Part shown: piece by piece, positions 23,810 through 31,534 of the stretch
How the letters are laid out: each line of letters begins with the position of its first letter
How positions within the stretch are numbered: position 1 is the first letter of the stretch
Origin: an uncultured Pseudanabaenaceae cyanobacterium
GTDB taxonomy: Bacteria; Cyanobacteriota; Cyanobacteriia; PCC-9006; JAAUQQ01
Reading direction: 5' to 3'
DNA: 48,334 nt
Assembly: GCA_938002085.1 (NCBI GenBank)
Contig: CALLAT010000030.1
Span: forward strand, 1 to 48,334
Position numbers and translations under genes: made by a program
The notes under the pieces: generated by a model
Database searches by the model: none
What the model was told of the DNA's origin: nothing
What the model saw: only the letters and a program-made list of their open reading frames with translations

Positions 23810-25960
23810 CTAATCCTCATCCTCATTGCTAACGCGACCGATGCGCTGGAGAACCATGACTGAGCGAGCTTCTACGGGAATGGGCTTGTCGGAGAGATAG
23901 CGCCGTCCCCGCCGCACAAAGCGAGGCTTGGTTGTATCGATGATCACGACCCATTCCCAATCTTGCAATGTGACAGGCAAGGTGAATTCAATGGTTTCGT
24001 AATGGGCGCTGAACAGCAGCAGGAAGTTCTCATCGATGATACGTTCGCCCCGATTGCCAGTGGTGGCAATTTCCTCGCCGTTGAGCAACACGCCAATGGC
24101 CTTGGCAAAGCCATCGTTCCATTGCTCCTGACGCATGGGCTCACCGTCGGGGTTGAACCAGCCAATGTCCTTTACGCCAGATCCGTGGATGTCTCTGCCC
24201 ATAAACCATTTGCGGCGATGGAAGACGGGATGCTGGCGGCGGAAGTTGATGAGCTGACGATTGAAGTCCAGCAGGGTTTCGTTCTCTTCCTGGAGATCCC
24301 AATCTAGCCAGGAAATTTTGTTGTCCTGGCAATAGGCATTGTTGTTGCCGCCTTGGCTACGACCCATTTCGTCGCCGCTGACGAGCATGGGAACACCCTG
24401 GGACAGCATCATGGTGACGAGGAAATTGCGCCGCTGTTGAGCCCGCAACTTTAGCACGGTGGGATCGTCTGTTTCCCCTTCGGCACCGCAGTTCCAGGAG
24501 CGATTGTGGTCATCCCCATCGCGGTTGCCTTCCCCATTGTCATCGTTATGCTTGTCGTTGTAGCTGACCAAGTCCATCAGGGTGAAGCCATCGTGGGCCG
24601 TGATGAAGTTGACGCTGGCGTGGGGGCTGCGGCCATTGGTCTTGTAGAGATCTGAGCTGCCGGTAAAGCGATAGGCAAATTCCGCCAGACGGCTGTCCTC
24701 GCCGCGCCAAAAGTCCCGCACGGTGTCGCGATACTTGCCGTTCCACTCGGACCAGAGCAGGGGGAATCCGCCTACTTGGTAGCCGCCTTCGCCCACGTCC
24801 CAGGGCTCAGCGATGAGTTTGACATCGGCCAGCACGGGATCCTGGTGGATGATGTCGAAGAAGGCGGCGAGGCGATCCACCTCATGCAGCTCCCGCGCCA
24901 GGGCCGATGCCAGGTCAAAGCGGAAGCCATCCACATGCATGTCCAGCACCCAGTAGCGCAGGCTGTCCATGATCAGCTTGAGGATCTGGGGGTGGCGGAC
25001 GTTGAGGGAGTTACCGCAGCCCGTGTAGTCCATGTAGTAGCGTTCATCTCCTTCCACCATGCGGTAATAGGAGGCATTATCGATGCCGCGCAGGGTAAGG
25101 GTGGGCCCCATGTGGTTGCCTTCGCCGGTGTGGTTATAAACCACGTCGAGAATGACTTCCATGCCTGCTTTATGCAGGGCCTTAACCATCTCTTTGAATT
25201 CATTTACCTGGGCCCCCAGCTTTTTGCTGCTGCAAAAGTCTTGGTGGGGAGCCAGATAGGCCAGGGAATCGTAGCCCCAGTAGTTGCTCAGGCCTTCGGT
25301 GACGAGGTGGCCGGGGTGGGCTAGGAAGTGATGTATCGGCATCAGCTCCACCGCCGTGATCCCCAGGGATTGGAGGTGGGAAATGGCGGCGGGGTGGGCT
25401 AGGCCGGCGTAGGTTCCCCGTTGTTTCTTGGGAATGTCGGGATGGAGCTTGGTGAAGCCCCGCACATGGGCTTCGTAGATAACGGTTTCATGCCAGGGCA
25501 GACGCAGCAGTTCATCGCCTTCCCAGTCAAAAGCTTCATCCACGATGACAGCTTTGGGCATGTAAGGAGCGCTGTCCAGGTCTGAGAAGCCTAGATCTTC
25601 CTTGGGGTCGCTCCAGCGGTAGCCAAAAATCTCTTCGGCAAACTCAATGTTGCTGTCCAAGGCCTTGGCGTAGGGGTCGATGAGCAGCTTGTTGTTGTTG
25701 AAGCGGTGGCCGTTCTCGGGCTCAAAGGGACCGCTGACACGAAAGCCGTAGCGCATGCCAGGGCCGACGGAGGGCACATAGCCATGCCAGACGAAGTTCG
25801 TGACTTCCTGGAGTTCCAGGCGAGTCTCATTGCCCCGTTTGTCGAACAGGCAAAGTTCTACGCCAGTGGCGTTTTCTGAAAAGAGGGCGAAGTTCGTGCC
25901 TTTGCCGTCCCACTTTGCCCCGAGGGGATAGGGCTTTCCGGGCCAGAGGGATAGGTACAT
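23810..25960 (-). CDS. glgX: Glycogen debranching enzyme GlgX (GH13, isoamylase type)
   Basis: This 716-aa protein has the full isoamylase-type layout: an N-terminal CBM48 domain (residues 5-110, PLGAKWDGKGTNFALFSENA), a GH13 barrel, and a C-terminal beta domain. The catalytic regions are intact: DVVYNHTGEGN, GFRFDLASA (nucleophile D349), IAEPWD (acid/base E385) and TAHDGF (D457). The enzyme hydrolyses alpha-1,6 branches of glycogen, probably on limit-dextrin chains left by phosphorylase. Length matches the family. ATG at 25960 follows GAGGA. It is not clustered with other glycogen genes, which is common in cyanobacteria. Confidence 0.96.
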   Translation of the reverse strand: MYLSLWPGKPYPLGAKWDGKGTNFALFSENATGVELCLFDKRGNETRLELQEVTNFVWHGYVPSVGPGMRYGFRVSGPFEPENGHRFNNNKLLIDPYAKALDSNIEFAEEIFGYRWSDPKEDLGFSDLDSAPYMPKAVIVDEAFDWEGDELLRLPWHETVIYEAHVRGFTKLHPDIPKKQRGTYAGLAHPAAISHLQSLGITAVELMPIHHFLAHPGHLVTEGLSNYWGYDSLAYLAPHQDFCSSKKLGAQVNEFKEMVKALHKAGMEVILDVVYNHTGEGNHMGPTLTLRGIDNASYYRMVEGDERYYMDYTGCGNSLNVRHPQILKLIMDSLRYWVLDMHVDGFRFDLASALARELHEVDRLAAFFDIIHQDPVLADVKLIAEPWDVGEGGYQVGGFPLLWSEWNGKYRDTVRDFWRGEDSRLAEFAYRFTGSSDLYKTNGRSPHASVNFITAHDGFTLMDLVSYNDKHNDDNGEGNRDGDDHNRSWNCGAEGETDDPTVLKLRAQQRRNFLVTMMLSQGVPMLVSGDEMGRSQGGNNNAYCQDNKISWLDWDLQEENETLLDFNRQLINFRRQHPVFHRRKWFMGRDIHGSGVKDIGWFNPDGEPMRQEQWNDGFAKAIGVLLNGEEIATTGNRGERIIDENFLLLFSAHYETIEFTLPVTLQDWEWVVIIDTTKPRFVRRGRRYLSDKPIPVEARSVMVLQRIGRVSNEDED

Positions 25961-26489
25961 GGGCGATCGCGTTCCTCACCGAACGAGATGAATCTGCTGT
26001 CATTATAAATTTGGACAAGGGAAAAGCCTCTTTCTACAGAAGAATCCTAGATTTGAGGGTGGCTCGTGACAGATCGTTAGGAAATTGGGTAGATCTTCCG
26101 GATGTCGAAGTCCTGAAAAGGATTCGGGATGGCCCCAGAAATTTAAAGATTGGCGAATAATATGACGGCTTGTGTTGGGGTCCCAATAAGAGTCGCGATC
26201 GCTAAAAGTCTTTGATACTCAGTCAATCTAAAAGTTTGGGTGACTGTAGATGTCGATTCAACAGCCTCGGCAAAATATCAAGAAATGAGCGGGTCTGTAT
26301 CAAACTGTCCTGCTTTTTAGACCGCTTTAGAAAGGTAATCCAGGGAGAGCAATGTTACTCCAACTGTTCAAAACTTAGACTTTCAAAGCTTGAATGTTTG
26401 AACTTTGGACGGCAGCGGAAGATTGGCTCCCGGCTAAGTGCTGCGATCGCAATGCTCAGCTTTTATTTCAACTCAGGTTCTTTCATCTC
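25961..26489. other. 529-bp divergent intergenic region
   Basis: Lies between glgX (minus) and the RTX gene (plus). Open frames at 26212-26493 and across the glgX start have no ribosome binding site or known domain. HIP1 octamers occur near 25964, 26196 and 26443. No clear regulator site seen. Confidence 0.5.
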
Positions 26490-27827
26490 ATGACCCATCA
26501 TTCGAAAATTATCAAAGGCACGTCCGGTGACGACACCCTCCGAGGCTCTGAGGCTGCAGAAATTCTGCGGGGCCTAGCGGGGGATGATCGCCTCTTGGGC
26601 AATGGAGGTGATGATCAGCTGCGCGGTGGCAGCGGCAATGACCAGCTTTTGGGGGGCGATGGCAATGATCGACTCAGTGGTGGAGCAGGCAGCGATCGCT
26701 TAAATGGCGGCAATGGTGAGGATCGCCTCAGCGGCGGTTTGGGCGACGATAACCTCATTGGGGGGGCCGGTGCTGATCGCCTTAGTGGTGGGGACGGTGA
26801 CGATCGCTTGAGTGGCGGCGCGGGGGATGATCGCTTCGTGGGTGGTGCAGGCAACAATGAACTTCTGGGCGGTGGCGGTTATGACATTGCGGGCTACAAC
26901 ACCGCCCAGGCCAACGGTCCCGTTACCTTCAAATATTCGTTCTTTCAGCGAGAAGAAGATTCTCCGAGAGGCCCGGTCATGCAGACCCGAGCCGGGTTTC
27001 AGGTGGTCCGTAGTGATGGCGGTATTGACACCCTCACTAGCATTGAGCAAGTCAATGGTGTAGCCCATCAGGCCAACACGGTGGACTTTTCGGCTCGGCA
27101 AATTGTTGATGGTGGGCGTGGTGGTTTTCGAGGCTTTTTGCAAGCGCCTTCAGTCACGGTCAACCTGGCCGAGGGCAAGCTTAAATTGGGGGAGGATCAA
27201 TCCGTGGGCAGCAGTCTTCCGGGGGAGCAATTCCTCCAGGCTGTGACACCTAAGACGGTTCAGCTGCGCCGCTTTGTTAATGTGGTCGGCTCTGCTGGGG
27301 AAGATCTCATTACGGGCAATGGTGCAGCGAACCGTTTAGAGGGGGGCGGCGACGATGATGTCCTTTTGGGCGGCGGGGGCGACGATACCCTTATCGGTGG
27401 GAGCCGTAACGATACTCTCACTGGGGGTCGGGGCCGTGACAAGTTTGTTCTCACTGAGGTCACTCAGTTCATCCGCTCGGGCCCCGATGTGGTGGTCTTT
27501 AGGCTAGCTGGCGGTTCTGCCGATACGATTACCGATTTCGAGCGTGGCGATCAAATTCAACTGCGCCAGGCCGATAACTTTGACGGCACTGGCTTTGGGG
27601 ATCTTGCCCTGGGTACCATCGGTGCTGAGCAATTTGCGGTTGAGGGGCAAGATGAAATTACAGAGGCCACGAAGTTAATTTACAACTCGTCTAATGGAGC
27701 CTTGTTTTATAAGCCCAATGAGCCCGTACGCGGTCCTGGTTCTCCGGTGACTTTCTTGGAGCGCGTTCAGGTGGCGACGCTCTCGGGGGCCCCGAATTTG
27801 CAGGCCCAGGATGTGGTTGTGATCTAG
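26490..27827 (+). CDS. RTX calcium-binding protein (type I secreted)
   Basis: The protein has 445 aa from the ATG at 26490; the frame is open upstream to an ATG at 26394 but the extra residues look random. Residues 10-135 are a run of glycine-rich nonapeptides of the GGxGxDxLx type ([22 protein letters not shown]), and a second short block lies at about 275-320. These bind calcium and fold as a beta-roll outside the cell. The end ([37 protein letters not shown]) is a C-terminal type I secretion region common in cyanobacterial RTX proteins. No enzymatic domain is seen. No type I exporter genes lie nearby. Confidence 0.85.
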   Translation: MTHHSKIIKGTSGDDTLRGSEAAEILRGLAGDDRLLGNGGDDQLRGGSGNDQLLGGDGNDRLSGGAGSDRLNGGNGEDRLSGGLGDDNLIGGAGADRLSGGDGDDRLSGGAGDDRFVGGAGNNELLGGGGYDIAGYNTAQANGPVTFKYSFFQREEDSPRGPVMQTRAGFQVVRSDGGIDTLTSIEQVNGVAHQANTVDFSARQIVDGGRGGFRGFLQAPSVTVNLAEGKLKLGEDQSVGSSLPGEQFLQAVTPKTVQLRRFVNVVGSAGEDLITGNGAANRLEGGGDDDVLLGGGGDDTLIGGSRNDTLTGGRGRDKFVLTEVTQFIRSGPDVVVFRLAGGSADTITDFERGDQIQLRQADNFDGTGFGDLALGTIGAEQFAVEGQDEITEATKLIYNSSNGALFYKPNEPVRGPGSPVTFLERVQVATLSGAPNLQAQDVVVI

Positions 27828-27966
27828 CGGTTGGCTCCCAGATTTGATTGAAATCTGGATGTGCATCGTTAGCCTCAAGCCTGGACTAAGGGGGTGAAGT
27901 CAGGGAGAAGCTCATGGGTCTGGCCTCAGTTAGATGGCCTTCATGACTTCACTCCATTTAAAGACA

Positions 27967-28001
27967 AGCGCTGATAGAGTACTCGCTACCCTGTCAGCGC
28001 T
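27967..28001. terminator. Hairpin between convergent genes
   Basis: AGCGCTGA (27967-27974) and TCAGCGCT (27994-28001) pair perfectly, and the stem extends to 14 bp with one wobble and one mismatch around a 7-nt loop. It lies between the RTX gene and the TPR gene, which point toward each other. T-tracts are weak on both sides. Confidence 0.5.
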
Positions 28002-28040
28002 ATGAGTTTCCTATGGCTATGAGTTGCCTCTGAATGTTCC

Positions 28041-28886
28041 CTAGCTTGAGACCTTAGAGTCTAGGCGTAGAAAGCGATCTAACGCATCTACCAGAGCGGG
28101 GGGCCAGCGGCGAATGTCTCGCACCCAGGCCACATCCTTGTAGCGACTGTCCAGGTTTTCGGCAGCGGCCCAGTTGCTTTCGGCTTCACCCGCGAGACCC
28201 TGGTCCCATAGCACCGCCGTTAGAGCAGCGCGAGGATCCGCCGCCTGGGAGTAGCGGCGCACGAGGTTGCGGATTTTTCGGGTGCCTTCGGCCTTGTCGC
28301 CCAATTGATAGAGCGTCAGGGCGTAGTTCATGTTGGGCAAGGCAAAGCCCCGGGCTAGTTCAGCAGAGTGGTAGAAGTCATCTCGGGCTGCTTCCCAGTT
28401 GCCCTGGCCGCCTTCTGCGTTGCCGCGATTGTTAAAGGCGACGGGATCTTCGGGGTCCAGCTCGATGCCCTTGTTGTAATCGGCGATCGCCTTATCCCAT
28501 TTCTTCAAGCCTTCCCAGGCAGTGCCTCGGTTCACATAGGGACCGGGTTGGTCAGGCGCGAGTTCGACTGCTTGATCGAAGTCGGCGATCGCTTCTTCCA
28601 GCTTGAACTGGCTCACCCGCGCATTGCCTCGATTGCTCCAGGTGGCTGGGTTTTTGGGCATACGCTCAATGGCCTTGCCCCACAGCCCTTCTGCCGTGAC
28701 AAAATCGCCTTTGTCCGTGGCAATAAAGGCCTTTTGATAAAGCTCATCTAGATCGGCATAGAGTGCTTTCAGCTCTGGAGAAGCGGCTTCTGCGGCATGG
28801 GCAGGGGCGGTGATGCCGGGCAAACCAAGCCATAGGGCCAAGCTCATGCTGAGGGCCAGCATTATTGATTTCAGGCGGGTCAGCAT
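28041..28886 (-). CDS. Exported TPR protein, probably thylakoid lumen or periplasm
   Basis: The 281-aa protein begins with a signal peptide (residues 1-31, LALSMSLALWLGLPGITAPAHA, with an AxA site). It then carries at least three classical TPR units between residues 60 and 190 (WSNRGNARVSQFKLEEAI, YVNRGTAWEGLKKWDKAI, FNNRGNAEGGQGNWEAA) and a C-terminal helical part ending WPPALVDALDRFLRL. This layout matches a group of TPR proteins conserved in cyanobacteria and plant chloroplasts and placed in the lumen, from memory of the family. TPR units hold protein partners; the partner is not evident. It has no operon partner. Confidence 0.8.
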   Translation of the reverse strand: MLTRLKSIMLALSMSLALWLGLPGITAPAHAAEAASPELKALYADLDELYQKAFIATDKGDFVTAEGLWGKAIERMPKNPATWSNRGNARVSQFKLEEAIADFDQAVELAPDQPGPYVNRGTAWEGLKKWDKAIADYNKGIELDPEDPVAFNNRGNAEGGQGNWEAARDDFYHSAELARGFALPNMNYALTLYQLGDKAEGTRKIRNLVRRYSQAADPRAALTAVLWDQGLAGEAESNWAAAENLDSRYKDVAWVRDIRRWPPALVDALDRFLRLDSKVSS

Positions 28887-29122
28887 GGGAACGGTGGTCC
28901 AGCGGGATGTGAATGTTAAGAAATATTGTATCGCTGTGAGTGGAGGCCTGCAGGATGGGTTGGGGCGGCGGCTGGGATTGTAAGAAGGGCTGGAGCGCTT
29001 AGAAAATCGTAATCTGCGGGCTGGTTCGGTCGTGGGAACCTCGCATTAGCTGGAAATGGCCAGCTTGTTTGGGCCGATCTTTCGCATTGCCCTTTCTGTT
29101 GTGATTTCGGAGTGTTTCCACT

Positions 29123-30025
29123 GTGATTCAAGCCCTCATTCGCCGTTTAAGGCCTTGGTTTTCCGGTTTATTTGCCCTCGCGTTGGGCTTGGCGATCGCC
29201 CTTCAGGCCTGCAATGCCACTGTTGAGCAGAGTGGCGATGAATTTAGCGATCGCATGGCCCAGGAGCACCAGGGCGATAAGCCTGTCGCGACCGAAGTGG
29301 CCTTAGCTCCTCCAACCCAGGCTGTGGTCTCTAAGTCAGTTGATTACGCAACTGTTGATGGCTCAATGGTGACGGGCTTTTTGGCTCAGCCGGCCAGTGC
29401 CGTGGAGCGTGGCGAGTCCCTGCCAGGTATTATTGCCATCCATGAATGGTGGGGCCTCAATGACAACATCAAAGCTGTGGCTGAGCGTCTAGCGGGGGAG
29501 GGCTACAGCGTCCTGGCTGTGGATTTCTATGGCGGTGCGGTGGCGGAGAAGCCCGATCAAGCGAAGCAACTCATGCAGGGGGTGATGGGACAGCCCGCCC
29601 CAGCCAAGGAGAATCTGCTCCAAGCCTATGATTATCTGGTAGATCAGCTGGGTGCGACTGCGGTGGGGTCCATTGGTTGGTGCTTTGGCGGGGCCTGGTC
29701 CTTGAATACCGGCATCTTTATTCCTGACGAATTAGATGCCCTAGTGATCTATTACGGACAGCTAGAGAGTGATCCTCGGGTACTATCCCCCCTGATCACC
29801 CCCATCGCTGGTTTCTTTGGCGGACTGGATAAGGGAATTCCGGTGGAAGATGTCAAGGCTTTTGAGGCCACCTTGAATGAGTTGGGCCAGTCCCCAGAGA
29901 TTTATATCTACGATGACGCAGACCATGCTTTTGCCAATCCTTCGGGGCAGCGCTACAACGCGGCGGCGGCGACAGATGCCTGGGAAAAGACAACGGCATT
30001 TTTGGCCAAACATCTAAAGTCCTAA
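29123..30025 (+). CDS. Dienelactone hydrolase-family lipoprotein
   Basis: The 300-aa protein starts at a GTG with GGAG 10 bp upstream. Residues 14-30 form a hydrophobic signal ending LQAC (C30), a likely lipobox with an unusual Q at -2. The rest (about 70-300) is a dienelactone hydrolase-type alpha/beta-hydrolase: nucleophile C187 in GWCFGG, D236 in GLDKGIP and H268 in DDADHAF. The substrate is unknown; family members hydrolyse lactones and esters. Lipid anchoring would place it at the periplasmic face of a membrane, unlike the cytoplasmic classical enzyme. A strong terminator follows, so the transcript is monocistronic. Confidence 0.88.
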   Translation: MIQALIRRLRPWFSGLFALALGLAIALQACNATVEQSGDEFSDRMAQEHQGDKPVATEVALAPPTQAVVSKSVDYATVDGSMVTGFLAQPASAVERGESLPGIIAIHEWWGLNDNIKAVAERLAGEGYSVLAVDFYGGAVAEKPDQAKQLMQGVMGQPAPAKENLLQAYDYLVDQLGATAVGSIGWCFGGAWSLNTGIFIPDELDALVIYYGQLESDPRVLSPLITPIAGFFGGLDKGIPVEDVKAFEATLNELGQSPEIYIYDDADHAFANPSGQRYNAAAATDAWEKTTAFLAKHLKS

Positions 30026-30080
30026 GCGCTAATATTCGTTGTGACAGCATCTAATTAGTTCTGGGCTTCTAGAAGCCATT

Positions 30081-30108
30081 GAGCCCTCCAGAACGGAGGG
30101 CTCTTTTT
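30081..30108 (+). terminator. Intrinsic terminator after the dienelactone hydrolase gene
   Basis: GAGCCCTCC (30081-30089) and GGAGGGCTC (30095-30103) form a perfect 9-bp stem with a 5-nt loop, followed by five T's (30104-30108). It lies 55 bp after the stop codon. Confidence 0.93.
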
Positions 30109-30389
30109 ATTGCGCTGCAATATGAACGGTGTGGGGTTGTGAGGAGCCCCATTCTCAATCTCATTAGTGCGAGCACGAGGCTGCTCATACTTTTCTGTGA
30201 GGCGCTTAATGGGTTGCGAACCCCTGCAAACCCCGTATAAATGCTGGCACTTAGGGACATGCTAGGCCGGGGACGATTGGCTCACAGAGTGCATACCTCC
30301 TCTTTGTAGGTTGGTTTGTATGCTCGACCACATGCTTAAGTTGGTGCTGGGCATACTGCCATTAGCATCCGCCGAAGCGATGGAAGATC
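30109..30389. other. Intergenic region before the NMT1-type gene
   Basis: No gene is called. A GTA-N8-CAC sequence at 30318-30331 is one base off the NtcA consensus, but no TA-N3-T box lies at the right distance. A small frame starting at 30319 overlaps the next gene and lacks support. Confidence 0.4.
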
Positions 30390-31430
30390 ATGAAATTTCC
30401 CAACCTACTGCTGCTTCTGATTGCTTTCCTTGGGACCGCTTGGCTAGTGGTTTGGGGGGCATCCTTTTCTCTGGATGAGAAAGTTGCGTCAACAATCAAA
30501 CAAGCTTTTCCGCCAGCGCCCACTGGAGAAGTTTTAACCATTGGCTATAGCAATGAGCCAGGGTATTGGCCTTGGGCAGTTGCGGAAGCAGAAGGTCTGT
30601 TTGCTGCCAATGGCCTCAATGTCGATTTACGCTGGTTTGAGAGCTACTCAGACTCCATGGAGGCGCTGGCTACAGGGGAGTTGGATGGCAACAGTCAAAC
30701 CCTCAATGACACCATCGCTTTCGCAGCGCAAGCTGCGGCAGGGGAAGTGGGCGTTTTAGTGAATAATTGCTCCTCCGGCGATGACAAAATTATTGCGACC
30801 GAAGGCATTGATCGAATCCGCGATCTGCAGGGGAAGCAGGTCCTGGTGGAAGAGGGCACGGTCACTGACTTTCTCCTGACCCTTGCCCTAGAAGATGCGG
30901 GGATGAGTCGTGCAGATGTGGAGATTGTTTCGACTGAAATCAGGACGGCTGTGACTGACTTTGCGACCGGTACTGCGGATGCGATCGGGACCTATTCGCC
31001 CTACTGGATGCAAGCTTTAGAAAGACCTGGGAGTCAAGAAATTATCAGTTCTGCGGCCTATCCCGGTGCCATTCCTGACCTATTGGTGATGACGCAGAAT
31101 GCAGTGGAGCAACGTCCAGGCGATATTCAAGCCATGGTCAAAACCTGGATGGATACCTTGGCATTCATTGAAGAACACCCCCGGCGAGCAGATGTGATTA
31201 TGGCACGACGGGCTGGTCTGGAACTGGCAGAACTGCACCAACTCACAGTGGGGCTGAAGCTATCCAATTTACAGGATAATTTGCAGGCCTTTAGGAAGGG
31301 ACAGGGCATGAGTTACATGCCTTATGCAGCCAGGGTGATGGCAGATTTTATGACGGATGTGGGTTTGATCGAGAAAGTCCCCGACTTACCCCTGTTGTTG
31401 GATAGCCGGTTCGTTGAAAATCTAGCCTAG
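30390..31430 (+). CDS. Orphan NMT1/THI5-type solute-binding protein
   Basis: The 346-aa protein has an N-terminal hydrophobic segment (residues 5-26) with no lipobox, and a type 2 periplasmic binding fold of the NMT1/SsuA/TauA kind: LTIGYSNEPGYWPWAVAEAEG, GLNVDLRWFESYSDSMEALATGELDG. GTVTDFLL and PDLLVMTQNAV follow. Relatives bind nitrate, sulfonates, taurine or pyrimidines for ABC import. No permease or ATPase is near. Instead it converges with a dCache histidine kinase gene 104 bp away, so it may feed a sensor rather than a transporter; that is inference. GGA lies about 5 bp before the ATG. Confidence 0.85.
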   Translation: MKFPNLLLLLIAFLGTAWLVVWGASFSLDEKVASTIKQAFPPAPTGEVLTIGYSNEPGYWPWAVAEAEGLFAANGLNVDLRWFESYSDSMEALATGELDGNSQTLNDTIAFAAQAAAGEVGVLVNNCSSGDDKIIATEGIDRIRDLQGKQVLVEEGTVTDFLLTLALEDAGMSRADVEIVSTEIRTAVTDFATGTADAIGTYSPYWMQALERPGSQEIISSAAYPGAIPDLLVMTQNAVEQRPGDIQAMVKTWMDTLAFIEEHPRRADVIMARRAGLELAELHQLTVGLKLSNLQDNLQAFRKGQGMSYMPYAARVMADFMTDVGLIEKVPDLPLLLDSRFVENLA

Positions 31431-31534
31431 GAAATTTCTCCTGCCTTGGAAGCATCTTGGCGGGCCATAGCGAGTTTGTTCGTCAGTGTTTATTGACAAG
31501 TTCAGCGGACTTTAATGCTGAAGCGCTTTCAAGA

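Noticed and set aside
26212-26493. 93-aa frame before the RTX gene
   Set aside because: No ribosome binding site or domain, and it overlaps the RTX start in another frame.
26523-26880. Repetitive DNA that might look like a CRISPR array
   Set aside because: The repeats are short codon-level repeats of GGxGxD nonapeptides in one open frame, not spaced identical repeats.
30318-30331. GTA-N8-CAC as an NtcA site for the NMT1-type gene
   Set aside because: One mismatch and no TA-N3-T box at 20-24 bp; weaker than the sites at 46.6 kb.
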